NCBI RefSeq assembly: GCF_932276165.1
Contig: NC_063993.1
Location: 878,001 to 942,000, forward strand
Direction of reading: 5' to 3'
Source: Plutella xylostella
Lineage: Eukaryota > Arthropoda > Insecta > Lepidoptera > Plutellidae
DNA length: 64,000 bases
Shown: positions 8,045-20,500 of the stretch, one piece after another
How the letters are laid out: each line of letters opens with the position of its first letter
Numbering within the stretch: position 1 is the stretch's first letter
Made by a program: the position numbers and the translations under genes
The notes under the pieces: model-generated
What the model saw: only the letters and a program-made list of their open reading frames with translations
Told to the model about the DNA's origin: nothing
Databases searched by the model: none

Positions 8045-10453
8045 ACAGAAATTTCGATATTTCTTCGTTCCCAGTTGCGGTGGAAAGGCGTCCAGATTGT
8101 TTAATGATTCAGTGCGGTTCTTTTGTCTAGCCTTTGTTTTTACGGTTCACGACTCTACAGTCTCTTATACGTGTCTAAGCGAGAGCTAAATATTTAATAA
8201 AGTGATTTAGAGAAATATATCTAAACACAAACAGTGTTATTTGCCAAATAGAAAAGTTTTCTGCAGTGAAAGTTAAAGAAATAAAATAATGTCTTGCCAC
8301 TTCAACTGCCACTGCTGGTATGTTAGAAAAGGGTCTTAGCATGTTTCTAAGGCCTGGGTCTCCTATTACGTGCCGTAGATCGCGTCCAGCGTCACGCCAG
8401 AGGCTGCGTCACGATGCTCACTATAGAAATGTACTGATGCGGTCTCACATCTTCACTGAAAACATACCTCAGTGTCTGAAAACAAAAGTTTTCAATCAGT
8501 GCGTGTTGCCAGTGATGACTTACGGAGCCGAGACGTGGTGCTTCACCAAAGGGCTTATCCACAAGCTCAGAGTTGCTCAGCGTGCTATGGAAAGGGCTAT
8601 GTTAGGCGTGTCCCTGCGAGATAGGATTCGTAATGAAGAAATCCGCAGGAGAACTAAAGTTACCGACATAGCCAAAAGGATTAGCACGCTGAAATGGCAA
8701 TGGGCTGGCCACGTAGCCCGCAGAGCCGACGACCGCTGGAGTAGAAAGGTTCTGGAGTGGAGACCCCGTGTCGGCAAACGGCGTGTCGGTCGCCCCCCAA
8801 CCCGTTGGTCTGATGATCTGCGGAAGGTAGCGGGAAGCCGCTGGATGCAGATGGCGGGTGACCGTTTGGGGTGGCGATCGTTAGGAGAGGCCTATGTCCA
8901 ACAGTGGACTACGGAAGGCTGAGAGAGAGAGAGAGAGATGCGGTCTCCCTCACACGCCGACGTTGGCGCGTAGACGCCGTAGGTAGGCCGAAGGATGTTG
9001 ATCGAAACGTTTACGTCAAAGTCGGACGCCGCATATAGCATAAAATATTTTTTATAAAATATACCTAATCGGAGGCACAAAATGTACTCCCTGAGTGAGA
9101 CATCGACCTTACCTTGTATACAACTGTACAGTGCACCCTGGCCTGACTAACTAATCACCACTACTCACCAATTTGACAAACATTAATTTAGAGCTGCCGC
9201 TCTAATATATTGGTCTCCAATAAGCTATTTGAAACCGAGAAAAACCAATGAAATAATCATTAGCCTAAAGCAGTCCACTGCTGGACGTAGGCTCTCCCAA
9301 AGCACGCCACTGGATGCGATCTATCCGCATCCAATTTTTACCAGCCAACCTTTGCAAGTCCTCATCCCATCTAGCTGGAGGCGTCCTCCACTACGTTTGA
9401 TTAATCGTGGTCTCCACTCCAGAACAGAGGAAAGGCAATAAAATTCGCCACAATACACGGTGTGCCTCCTGCCCGTATATTCAGGTGTTTATACATCTCA
9501 CGTGCTTCACCTCGGCTATCTGTCTGTCTGGAGTGAGTGGTGAGAAATGTACCACTATTCACCCCTCAGGTAGTTTATTATACCTACCTACCCACAGGGT
9601 GTTGTGATACTGCAGGAAAGTTCAATAAGAAATAATACATACTTAGGAACGGTATAAGTGCAAAATGTGGCAACGTCATTCATGTAAGCATATTTGAATT
9701 GTGAATAACATATGAATGCACATCAGAATCGAATTTGACAAGTACCTACCAAGGACTAACCTCACAGACACATCAAGATACCACCTATTCAAATCACCAA
9801 AACGACAAATGAAACTTACACCCTAAAATTATAACACACCTCTTAGGTCACGGTAAAAGTACCATAAGATAAGAATAGATAATTTATTTCACTTTCATAG
9901 CTTAATGGTATCCACTTGTCCGCAGAAGCCTCCCCTTGCAACAGATGCCTTCATTTAAAATCTAGACCCGACTTCAAGCCTCGTTTATGCTAATATTTTG
10001 AACCAGACATTTTGCTGTAAGTAAGTGTGATTTATTACTTCGTTCAGCATTTCAATGTTATTAAAATAATATGCTCTGCAAATTAGAGCTTTAGATTTGT
10101 TTTAAGATAGATGCCATACCTAAATCTGTCTAAATTTCTAATGACAATCTTTAAGGTTTTATAAGTTCTTTACTGAATTGCTTAGGGAAAATCTTTGTAC
10201 CTCCCACTCATAGTAACAATGCTTCTGAGAGGGGTCAGATTTATCTGCCTTATACTACTACTGTACTATACTGTACTACCCATAAGATATTTTTTACTAA
10301 AGTTTAATTGGCTCCATTCTAGCACTTGTCTGTATTTAAATACTTGCAAAGAGAACCCACAAGACGGTAGTTTTAAACGGACTTTTCACGGGCTTTTTAC
10401 TTTTTATTTTACAGCACCTCGCAACAATCCATTATGGCTGCTGAGGAAAAAGA
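8045..10453 (+). CDS. candidate 5' coding exons of an unidentified gene (partial)
   Basis: An ATG at 8289 opens MSCHFNCHC and ends at a donor GTATGT (exon end 8317, phase 2). A candidate second exon at 10415-10453 follows a good acceptor (TTTATTTTACAG) and ends at a strong donor GTAAGT. Joined, the frame stays open: CHCCTSQQSIMAAEEKE. The sequence before the ATG (about 8045-8288) looks like a 5' UTR with an insect initiator-like TCAGT at 8109-8113. A 5'-truncated RTE copy sits in the intron. No further exon was found in the window, so the rest must be small, far away or absent. The protein is not recognised. This is a signal-based inference only. Confidence 0.35.
8447..8936 (+). mobile_element. 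5'-truncated RTE retrotransposon copy
   Basis: The open frame encodes the post-RT part of an RTE LINE: FTENIPQCLKTKVFNQ, YGAETWCFTKG, ERAMLGVSLRDRIRNEEIRR, WQWAGHVARR, GRPPTRWSDDLRK, and it ends in a (GA)n tail. The insertion is bracketed by an exact 11-bp target-site duplication GATGCGGTCTC at 8436-8446 and 8937-8947, proving target-primed integration of a truncated copy. Its protein matches the minus-strand copy at 62992-63993 without a visible difference up to GDRLGWRS, where a 1-bp indel changes the frame. Confidence 0.93.
9259..9430 (-). mobile_element. RTE 3'-end fragment
   Basis: The minus-strand sequence matches the end region of RTE elements, seen on + as AGTCCACTGCTGGACGTAGG, CAAAGCACGCCACTGGATGC and TGGTCTCCACTCCAGAAC. 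It is internally degraded and lacks an open frame. Confidence 0.65.
9465..10414. other. stretch without recognised features
   Basis: The 108-codon frame at 10195-10521 is hydrophobic but shows no domain, and it overlaps the better-supported exon at 10415. A possible box-A-like segment near 9898 is too weak to call. Confidence 0.35.
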
Positions 10454-12199
10454 GTAAGTATAAAACTGTGATGTTTCCTTTATATAGGTGGACGCCACCA
10501 TACTTACAAGATAAAAATTAACCCTTACGACGCACGAATTTAGAACGTTGTTTGCAAAGCTGAAAGTTTTGTGTGTGTACCCACGTGTAAATAGCCTTTT
10601 CCCGGTGCACTATGATGAATAAATATTATTCATTCATTTGATAAAGCGCAGAACGCAGAGCTAGGAAAGAAAAGGGAATAAAAATTAAAACTCTACCATT
10701 TCACTGTCGGCTGTAACGATGAAAATGTGATTCGGTAGTCACCTGCTGACGATTCCATTTTATATCTTTAGGTAACAATTTAATAATCGTTAATTAATAA
10801 ATTTAATTGTGAATGGTATGAAGAAAGGTAGTCTGCTAAAGCTATGTCGCGTCGGGATCACCCTATATAGGCTTGAGCGACTGAAGATAAGTAGTCTGAC
10901 TATATAGGTACCTACCTAGCCAATTCTCTCTAACCACAATGACAAAACCCTAGCTAGTCTATATAGCTCTAGAGTTATTTAGTCACCAAATTACTAGGTA
11001 AGTAAGTGAAAAAGTTTCTGTGATGATTATTAAAGTTGCGCCGTATGCTAAACAGCTGTTCCAATTCAAATTTATCTTCGCATCAAACTTCGTGAATCAT
11101 CTTCTCTTCACAACTTTTTTCGACGTTTTTTTAATCCTGATTTAAGTCATGTCACATGTTACTTTGTAGGTAGCTATTGCCCTTTTTTGTTAGTTTTTTT
11201 TTTCTAAATGCTGCTCGCTTCTGTTTACGTTACTCAAGCACGAATGAACATTTATTGGGTTCACTTTACACCTCTCACAAAGACACTTCCTTTTTATTAT
11301 CCTTCGAATAATAATACTATTCTTAGGCTGCGTTCCCAGTAGGCAAACTTGGCGAGCGCAAAACTAACACTTAGTAAGTATGGTATACTAAACCGATACG
11401 CGTCATCATCATCATCCTGTCGAGTCTGCGGTGGCGAACAGTTTCCCTACTTTACATCAGTCTGAGCTATCAACTCGAGTAATGAAGTAGACACCCTCTC
11501 ACACTGAGTACGTCAAGTCAATCAGAGCTGCTGCATCCGCTACTCTAATTGGCAGAATTTCCTTGGTTTCGGCAATTACTTGAGGACTTCAGTTATAAGT
11601 TCAAACTATCTTAGATTTATCGAGGCGAGAAACTGGACCATAATCTATCAGTTCCAAAGCACCGTGTCACATCAAAGCAACAACAATGCCCTTTGGTATG
11701 TAACCGCACGAGATAAAGTGAACCGCAAGCGGCATGGAGGGTTACTCCATCTTGAAAAAAACCAACGAACGAGAGCTAACGTGCAATCGTACGTTTAATA
11801 CTACGAGATAGAGTCACGGTTGTATTTAGCTAGTTTTTCGCAAGCTAAAGTCACCCGCCTGACCTCGCGGCGGCCGCAGAGAAAGTTCTACAAGAATGAT
11901 AGATGTTCCGGGCCCCGGCATAGATCCGTGCTCTACTCCGATATTAATAGATCCTACTTTATTATGGGAGCAACAGCAAATTGATCTAAGTAGGTACAAT
12001 GTATAGTAAATATAATTTTAACGCGAAAAACTATGTAGGTAACCTAAAAGACACTCGGAAAGGGATCTCAAGGAAACGGGACGGCTTTTCTTTTACTTAT
12101 CGACATCCTATCCTATGTATACTTACGTATACCTTCATACTTATAAAAAATAGACTAGCAGTTGTAGTATAATTAATAGAATAGTATAAAAAGGCTTAC
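10454..12199. other. stretch without recognised features
   Basis: No supported ORF, splice-bounded exon or structured repeat is seen. It may be intronic for the candidate + gene (8.3-10.4 kb) or the candidate - gene (12.2 kb). Confidence 0.35.
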
Positions 12200-12423
12200 C
12201 ACGGCGGCATATCCTTGAGATCCTCCAGTCCAGACGGCGTGTTCAGCGTGTCAGCATCCCCCTCACTCAGCCCCCCCGGGTGCTCTGGAATCACCCGCTC
12301 TATGGTCGTCACCTCCTCTATGTCCGAGTCTATGCCCTGGGCAAAGTCCATGTAGAAGGATTCCCTGGAGTCGCTCGACCCCCGCCGCAGCTTCAGCGAC
12401 AGGTCGGGAGAGCTGTCGTCCAT
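12200..12423 (-). CDS. candidate first coding exon of an unidentified acidic protein
   Basis: On the minus strand an ATG at 12423 in good context (CCACGATGG) opens 74 codons ending at a donor GTAAGC after 12200 (phase 2). The peptide starts MDDSSPDLSLKLRRGSSDSR, continues ESFYMDFAQGIDSDIEEV, and is Ser/Asp/Glu rich. Codon use is GC-rich, unlike the AT-rich surroundings, which supports real coding. It looks like the disordered N-terminus of a larger cytosolic or regulatory protein, but I do not recognise the family. The CpG-rich block at 14330-14540, upstream on this strand, could be its promoter. Downstream exons are not found in this window. Confidence 0.6.
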
Positions 12424-14320
12424 CGTGGCAGGGTTTTGTCACTTCATCACGTAAGCTTTGGTCCTGTTAGGCATAGTTTTGGTCACTGGTTTTTTGGATA
12501 GTGCTGCGCGGCGTCAGCCCATAGTGTGGGTTGTGTTTACATTGTGTAGATCTTTGCTGCTTATTTTTGAAATCTAGGGTTGAAAAGTATTGTTATAAGT
12601 ATAAGTTTGATGTCCGTAGGTTGCTTGTCTATCATATCGGTGGTAAATTCGAGTCCAATGCATTGATTTTTCTTTTTTTATTGGTTTGAAAATTATGTAA
12701 TAGTATTCTAATAATAATTAAGTAATCGGTTCGGCCTTTTAAGATCTAACTAGGTTATAATTTATAAGCGACCAAAAATTTATACTAAGGCACATGGACT
12801 ACCTTGAGCTCGAACACTGATAAAATCGCACCCTCTAGAACTGATAGAGCTTTGTAGCGGCACGCACGCATGCACTCGTTGTTTCTAAGAAACAATGCTA
12901 TGGATCTTCAGTGCCACGTAAAAAGAGGACTTCCAAGCAGGAGGTTGGTTAAGAACGAGTTCGGAAATGTCGATCGAATTCCGTAGGTTGATTTAAAACG
13001 TTTATTTGATAAAAACAAACAAGAAAGCTCGATTGAAAAATGGCACAATTTACCTGATAATAAAAATATCGTATTCTAATAGCCCGTGTACAACCTTAAC
13101 AATTTTAGATCTAATTTGATACCAAAATGTAGGTAAGTACTTACCTACATGTAGGTACTTAGCAGGTATCAGAATCAGAGTGATGCAGGTAATCTCTTCA
13201 GTAGGTAGGTACCGATATTATTATAAAATACTCTATAAATACTGTAACTTAAGCATCTCAGTTACCAGTTCTAAGTTCATTTTTATAAACACAGCACGCG
13301 CTATCTAATGTTGCGATGCATATTAAGTTACTATTCCGTCAAGGTAAACGTACCCACTGATACTTTGGTAGTGGGCTGTTTTGCAAACAATGCCAGATTT
13401 TTTATGATTCTGAATAATATTCTCAGTGCCTGTTTCATAATGTCTGTAGGCACAAAGGATATCTGTGCCTTTGAGAGGAAACATAGCCTTTTGCAGCTAC
13501 TCTTTCTATAAGTACCTCCTGAGGAAAATATTTCTTACGATAAGTTTAACTAGTTAGCATTTTTGACTGACACGCAAGAAGAGGATTTAAAAACCAAACC
13601 TTAGGAATCTATAGGACCCTAACCGTAGTTCAAAGCTTTCTCAACGGAACCCTAAACAATAAAATGACCCAGCAATGTGAACCATTCCTAGTTCAGCCTT
13701 CCCTAAAATAGGCGGCGCATCCTGCGGTGTTAATAACCTAGCGCCAGCACGCACATGGGAGTGTGACCGCGGCTTTACTATTCCACATTTATAAGTTCCG
13801 AGTATTTATTTACACTCTTGAAAGATTAACTAACTTGGGTTTAGGCCCACATGAGTGGAGTTATTAAAATATTGTTTTAACTCGGATAATACATAACTAT
13901 AACAAGATACTAAATCTGGGAAACAGGAAGTTGGTTTTGTTAGGTGTGCCTCTAAAAACTTCATTAAAATAATAGTCCTGATTGTTTACTGCTAAGTACC
14001 TATCTAATCTTTCTAGTCAATAAATACCGTTTAGGACATTCCTATAAACTACCTCAGACGACAGCTAAGTAATTGACTCCTCCAATCGCACGCTATCTCG
14101 TCATTTCCTAAACCTGATTCCCGCCGCGGTAAGTCCCAGCAGACACCGAATTCGGCAGACGACCCCACGAGACCTCGACACCCCACGGACATCCACTCAC
14201 ATCCTCTCACTCATCAATATTTAACACCGTGTCGATGCACGATATTAATCGCCGATTCCGTCCCTCGGGACTCAGGTACGCATAATAGCCGAGAACAAAG
14301 TCATTTACACAAGAGCGGCG
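12424..14320. other. stretch without a supported gene
   Basis: Nothing gene-like apart from a palindromic TACCTACATGTAGGTA run near 13125-13160 and a weak box B-like site near 12650. It may be the first intron of the minus-strand gene at 12200-12423. Confidence 0.3.
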
Positions 14321-14324
14321 TGTT

Positions 14325-14540
14325 TTGATGCCAGTCACGCGCGTCCACCGGCTATTCTGTTATCCACTATCACGCACACACTCACACACACGCGCGTACA
14401 GCGTGCCGGGACGCCCTCTCGCGGCCGCGGGCGGCGCTCATTTGCCGCGCGGAAGGAACCGGCGGGAGGGGCGAGCACCCTCTCACTATCCGCCGGCGAG
14501 TCCTGGTCCCCTCCACACACCATAAACAGCTCTGTTCCGT
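14325..14540. promoter_or_regulatory. GC/CpG-rich block, possible promoter or 5' UTR
   Basis: This block is strikingly GC- and CpG-rich compared with its flanks (CTCTCGCGGCCGCGGGCGGC near 14416). Open frames on both strands here are low complexity and not protein-like. It lies about 1.9 kb upstream of the minus-strand candidate coding exon at 12423 and may be its promoter or non-coding first exon. That link is inference. Confidence 0.3.
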
Positions 14541-14547
14541 ACACCAT

Positions 14548-15872
14548 AAGCGCTATAGGAAGTGCAGTGGTGGCTGGATGTCGTTCACAGGATCAATCTA
14601 CATATTCCGGGTTTCGGGACAAACTGTATCTGACCGCTGCAGTAACAGGAGGTGTTTGGTCCGCTACAACAAATGCTGAGTGGGTAAATCTGATTGGATT
14701 TAAAGAGGGATTGACCGTTTCTGGATTAATACTCTTGTTGAGCTTATCTTGTTAGGTACGAGTGTTATGTACGTAGTAGTAGGTATAATTTACCGTAATA
14801 AATTGTTTTAAAATATTTGAAATCTACAAATTAAACTTAGGTAAAGAATTATTAGGGATGTGAAATGGATAAAAAGTACTGATACTGGTAAAAGATTACT
14901 CTATATTGCGTTCATCGATATCACATATAGTCATGAAACATAATATGAAAGGTGTTTATAATATATGTAGAAATTTTATTATCTGAAATCAGGATAATTT
15001 GACTATATAAAACTAAATATTAACAATAGAAAAACGTGAAAAAATATAAGTACATGCTAATAATATTTAAAATTAATTACCAAATTATTACGCCAATTGT
15101 TACAATTACTAATAAAATAATTAGTGAAGATTACTTTATACTAATGAAATTATCAATCACAATTTCATACATAAGGCCATGTACATCAGCAAGGAATGAC
15201 AAAGTAATACTTACCTATAACACAATAAATAATACTAATGAATACATAAAAAAGGATATTGCGAATAGTAAGTTTAATAACTAATTATTTTTAACCTATA
15301 ACAATACTTTAGTCTAGATACATAATAGTCTTTCTAGCAATACCTAAACAAAACTATACTTAAATTTTAACAATCCCTCAATAATATATTATTATAGTAC
15401 ATTTTGGTAATTTTATCATTGATCACGCCGAAGATAATTGTATATAGCGATGAAAATGCACATATTGGGTCTCCAAATGACAAAAGTACTACTTTGCATA
15501 GGGGGACTAACTACGTTATATATTATTATTATTGTATGCTTAACGCTGATGCAATAAGTATACCCTATTTTCATAATTAACTGGTTACCTTAATTGCTCC
15601 TCTTGTATTAATAACACTTTTTAGAGGAACTTACTTTATTTACTTCCTCTCATTGTCTAAGGACATAACAGTTTTAAACTCTTATTATGTTTACAAAAGA
15701 AAATACATAAGATGGGGATACATGATATTTACATGATTATATTATTATACTTTGTCAGAACATGATACATTGAAAGATATTGAAGGCATTTGAAGGGCTT
15801 TATGAATAGCTTAACGATTATATTATAAATGTGGGAAATTGAGTACGATTTAACAGCTATAGAAGGGATAGT
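14548..15872. other. AT-rich stretch without recognised features
   Basis: Frames here are short and composed of AT-rich codons, with no domain and no convincing splice-bounded exon. Confidence 0.35.
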
Positions 15873-15983
15873 ACGGGGCGCATTTAAGACGTGACAAGAG
15901 ATTTGCATCGCGCTCACTCACATCGCGCAGGCTCAAGAGCGAACGCGACGGAGAACTCTTGTCCCGTCTTAATAGCGCCCCGT
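15873..15983. mobile_element. short fold-back MITE
   Basis: Arms start ACGGGGCGC at 15873 and end GCGCCCCGT at 15983. The next bases (TTTAAGACG, GACAAGAG) are mirrored by CTCTTGTCCCGTCTTAA. Total length is 111 bp. No exact target duplication was identified. Confidence 0.65.
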
Positions 15984-17597
15984 GCTACAAGGCCAGATGT
16001 ATACCTCATGCATTTTGGTAGATCAAAGGAAACATATTTATTTATATCATACGGTTACGATATGTTTAGTTTTAGAAGTATCTATTAAAGAAGAGCATTC
16101 TTAACTCAAGTCATTATTCCAAAGCGGTAGGCAGAGACTATTAGGACCTCCATGTATCCTGATATAGTCTTCCTCTCAATACGTCTCCTCGGCTATTCGT
16201 ATGAGTCTGGTATAAGTTATCATGTTTTATGATATTTTGATAAGAGGAAACGACTAAGTAAATACATAAGTTCTCTCTATAAAAACCAAAATATCTGATA
16301 TTTTTTTCGACTATTTATCAAATAAATGACCGTATAGGTACTTACATTTTTTAATATAAATTTAGGCAAGTTGTTTCTCATCATAAAAAATGTTATACTT
16401 TGATTTGATTTGACATTTAATCATCATTATAATTATACCTATGTACCGCGCATAACAGTGATTACGATTTACTTATAAAGCATTACATTCAATAACATAA
16501 ATATTATATTGTATGTATGCAAACAAGAAACTATACATATTTAGTTCGAATAGGGTGGCTTCGTTCCTAGAATATGAAGTAAAAATCTACAGAATGGATT
16601 TTTGGCAGTGAATGAATGACCAAACGGAAACAAGACACAACAAGTGCAATATCTGCGTAAATGAAATAGATCTTCATACAAAGTCAACCGATTAAGGTTT
16701 TTTTCTGTTGAATGAATAAATTCAATACTGGATGCAAAAGTTTTTCGTAGAAGATACTGAATCCCTGACTGGACCACTGCTAAAAGTACATCCTGTATCC
16801 TCAGTAAGCTAAGTGTAAGTTTTAATACTTCACGAAACTTAAAAAATACAGCCAATTAGAGTCTTCGGTACTTACATCATTCTGTCATGTATTTTTACGT
16901 TTTAAGATAGTACTGCATTGTATCTAACGGTCCGCTTTAAAGTTTCTTTTCACCAACAAAACCCACACATAGCATACAGCATCACGAAAGTTCAAACCAT
17001 TTAATGATGCAAAAAGGCAATCGAACACTTGTTTCAAAAGTTTTAGGTTTTCATGATACGGGTAAAGGCGCAATTCCGTGCATCGCAACTTACGACTGCC
17101 GCGCAACCGATGGCTGTAGAATGTTATAGCATTTTGACAGCATCTTTCTTGACAATCATAAGCCGTGATGCATGTAACCTTTATGCCTAGTTTCACCATA
17201 GTCTGTTAGATCATTAACTCCCCTGTTACATTGTAATGTCATAAATTACACGTCATCTTCATATTAAATTTCCATTGACAAAGGAATAAAGAAAGGACAT
17301 GGCATATCCACGAAAAAAATGCGCCTACCTAAACTTTGGTGTCAATTAAAATGGCGGCTTTTTTCTTGAAAAATGTAATCAATCAATCTTTGTTTGTGGC
17401 TGTGTGCCGTGTGTGACTAACACAGCAAATTCGGCCAAAAACGATTGTGTTAAGGTACACACTATGTTAATTGCTGTCTTTACGGTGGAGATTTAAAGAT
17501 ATTTACAAGGTTAATACCTGAAACAAACAGACGGACACAATTTATACAGGGACATCACAAACATAGGGTTAGTATATTATAATGAACACAAACAAAT
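15984..17597. other. stretch without a supported gene
   Basis: Two minus-strand frames (16541-16855, 16924-17199) are open for about 100 codons but have no recognised domain, and their best splice junctions do not join in phase. I do not call them. The part nearest 17597 is presumably the 3' UTR of the minus-strand LINE. Confidence 0.35.
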
Positions 17598-20500
17598 TTA
17601 TAGTTTAATATTGTTAGTTTTGAAGAATTTATACAGGATGTTAGCGATTGGGGTATGTACAAGTGTTAGTAGGTAATTGATATTTACAGGTCTTGGGATA
17701 GAGGAAGGGAGGAAATCATAGAGGGAGGTTTGAAGGTTAGGACACTCAAAGAAAAGGTGGTCGACAGATCCTTCGCTGGTGCCGCAGTCACAAACCGAAC
17801 TATCACGCACCCGAATCCTAGCCAGGTGCACAGGCGTGCACGCATGACCAAGACGGAGTCTGCAGATTGTCGAGGTGGAGGTTTTATCTAGGAGTCTTGC
17901 TCTAAAAAACCATGGCCTTTTGGGAATATGTGGTTGGATTAAGGAGTAATACTTACCTTTAATGTTCCTGGAAGCTTCCCAGGACTCCTTCCAGGAATTA
18001 TCAAGCCTCGGTCCTGCGAGCGAGGCAAGGTCGTGGGCAAAATTATGGTAATGAGTATCCAGGCCCAAGCTAACGGCATCCTTAGCGAAGGAATCTGCAC
18101 ACTCATTACCAATGATGCCACTGTGGCCAGGTATCCAGGCAATAGCCACCTCTATACCCTGAGTCTTGCAACGGAAGAGAGTTTGTCTAATTTGAAGAAT
18201 GATAGGGAATTTAGATTTTGATTTAAAAGGAAATGAAATAATTGAATGTAAGCAGCTAGAAGAGTCTGATAGAATAATAGTTTTATTGAGTTTGTGAGAC
18301 TCAGTGTACAGAAGTGCCTCCAGAATAGCGGTAGCCTCGCCCGTGAAGACCGAGGATTCAGGGGGGAGTTTGAAATTAAGGGTAATTTTGTACTTAGGAA
18401 GCCAGACAGCTAGACCAACATTGCTCTTATCTGAAAATTTGGAGGCATCTGTGAAGACTGGGAGCCAACCAGGCCACTCTGACTGGAGTTTATGAGTCAA
18501 TGTTTTCTCGGCCCCCGGAGCGTTTTTCACAATGCCCATGTCCATAACAACATTGGGCTGAAAAACCAGGGCATCATAAGGGACACTAAACAGAGGGTTC
18601 ATTTTAAATTTAATTGAAGGATGAGGAAGGTTGGAAGCAAAAATGAATGATTTGAGAAGGAAGGAAAGGCCATGGGTTTCTTGAGCATGACATAACCGCT
18701 TAAGGGTATCGAGCTTGGACAATAGAGGGTGAGACTCTGACTGCCAGATCCCGAGGAAAAACCGGTCACACAAGTACTGTCTCCGCAGCGAGAGAGGGGG
18801 GTCGACACACTCAACCTGAAGGGCATTGGTGGGGGTAGATTTCATTGCACCGGACACTATTCGAAGACACTTGTACTGAACCTTATCAATTTTTTCTAAT
18901 GCAGCCTTATTACAGGGGTCCAGGATAAATGAGGCATAGTCAAAGTGACTTCGAACAATGGCGTTGTACAGTAGCTTCTGGGAGTATGGATGTGCGCCCC
19001 ACCAGACACCTGACAGTGACCTGAGGACGTTGACACCCCTCTCGCACTTCCGAGCCACGTAGTTCATGTGATGGCTACCCGACAACCTGGAATCCAGAAT
19101 CACACCCAAAAATTTAACTTTATTTGACACAGTGATTGAATGCTCTCCAATAACAACATCCAGATCTGGGATGTTTCTTTTTCTAGTGAAAATCACTGCT
19201 GTGCATTTAGTGGGAGAAAGAGATAACCCATGTCTATCCAGCCAATCCGTGAGGTACCTAAGAGCCAGGTTCAGCTGGACATTTGTCTCCGCTAACGAGG
19301 GAGAAGCATAATAGAGGGCCAAGTCGTCAGCGTACTGTAGAATGTCGCAGAAGCAGTCAACGGATTTATCTAGATCGTAAGTATACAGACTGTAAAGGAG
19401 GGGGCTTAAGACCGATCCCTGGGGGAGGCCTTTCCAAACAAATTTTGGGGAATCAAGGGAGGTGGTAGGGGATTTTATGTAGATGGATCTCTCCATGAAT
19501 AGGCTGCAAACCAGACGGGTAAGCTTCACTGGAATGCTCAGCTGGCGCATTTTCTGCCTGAGCACAGGAAGAAGTACATTATCATAGGCAGACGCTATGT
19601 CAAGGAAGACACCCACAAGGTATTCTTTCCTCTTGAATGCGATGTGAATATCTGTTGTAAGTATTGCAAGGCTGTCTAGAGTACTCATCCCTTTCCTAAA
19701 CCCAAACTGGGTTTTGGCTAGGATTCCTCTATTCTCAATTAGCCATTCGAGCCTGCATTTAATTAAGTGCTCTAAGATTTTCGCCAAAGCAGAGGAGAGG
19801 GCGATAGGACGTCGGGAGTTAGGATCACGGGGGTCCTTTCCGGCCTTCAATATGGGAACAACTATTTGCTTACTCCAAGAGCATGGAGTAACTCCGTACT
19901 CAAGAAAGTAGTTTATCAGCTCCAAGTAGGCATGCTTGACCTTGAGGCTTGATTTTGAAAGGAAAGAGTATGGAATGCCATCAATACCTGGAGATGAATC
20001 AGTTAAACCGGATAAAGCAGATTGGAGTTCATCCATAGTAAATGGAGAATCCAATCTGTCTGAAGATAGTAAGAGAGCTGGTGGGGGACGGAGAGCACTG
20101 GAGTGTGGGACATAAGGTGGAGCCAGTTTATCGCTGAACCCTTCTAGCCATAGAGAGGGATCATTGCTCAAGATATCTTCGACGTTAAGGGAACCGCGAT
20201 ATCGGCGAATGTATCTCCACACCAGAGAAGGGGGGGACCTAGGCGAAAGATTTTCACAAAATCTGATCCAGCCCTGTTTCTTTTTCTTCTTAAGGAGCCG
20301 TTTGGTGCGTGCAGCTATCCTTTTGTAGTTTATGAAATTTTCCATGCTCATATTAGCGATATAAACATCCTCTGCATTTTTGCGCTCGTCAACAGCCAAG
20401 GAGCAGTCGGAGTCCCACCAAGGAGGTGAGACTCTTTGGCCTTTTCGCAATTTTCTATTTTTGGCAGAGGATGTTAGAGCTTTTTCAAACTGATCATAGT

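Noticed and set aside
10195..10521. 108-codon hydrophobic frame
   Set aside because: AT-rich composition, no domain, and it overlaps a better exon candidate in another frame.
13120..13215. Palindromic TACCTACATGTAGGTA cluster
   Set aside because: Simple GTAGGT-type low-complexity repeats are common through the window; no specific structure supported.
16541..17199. Two minus-strand frames that looked like exons of one protein
   Set aside because: No recognised domain, and no splice pair joins them in phase without a stop.
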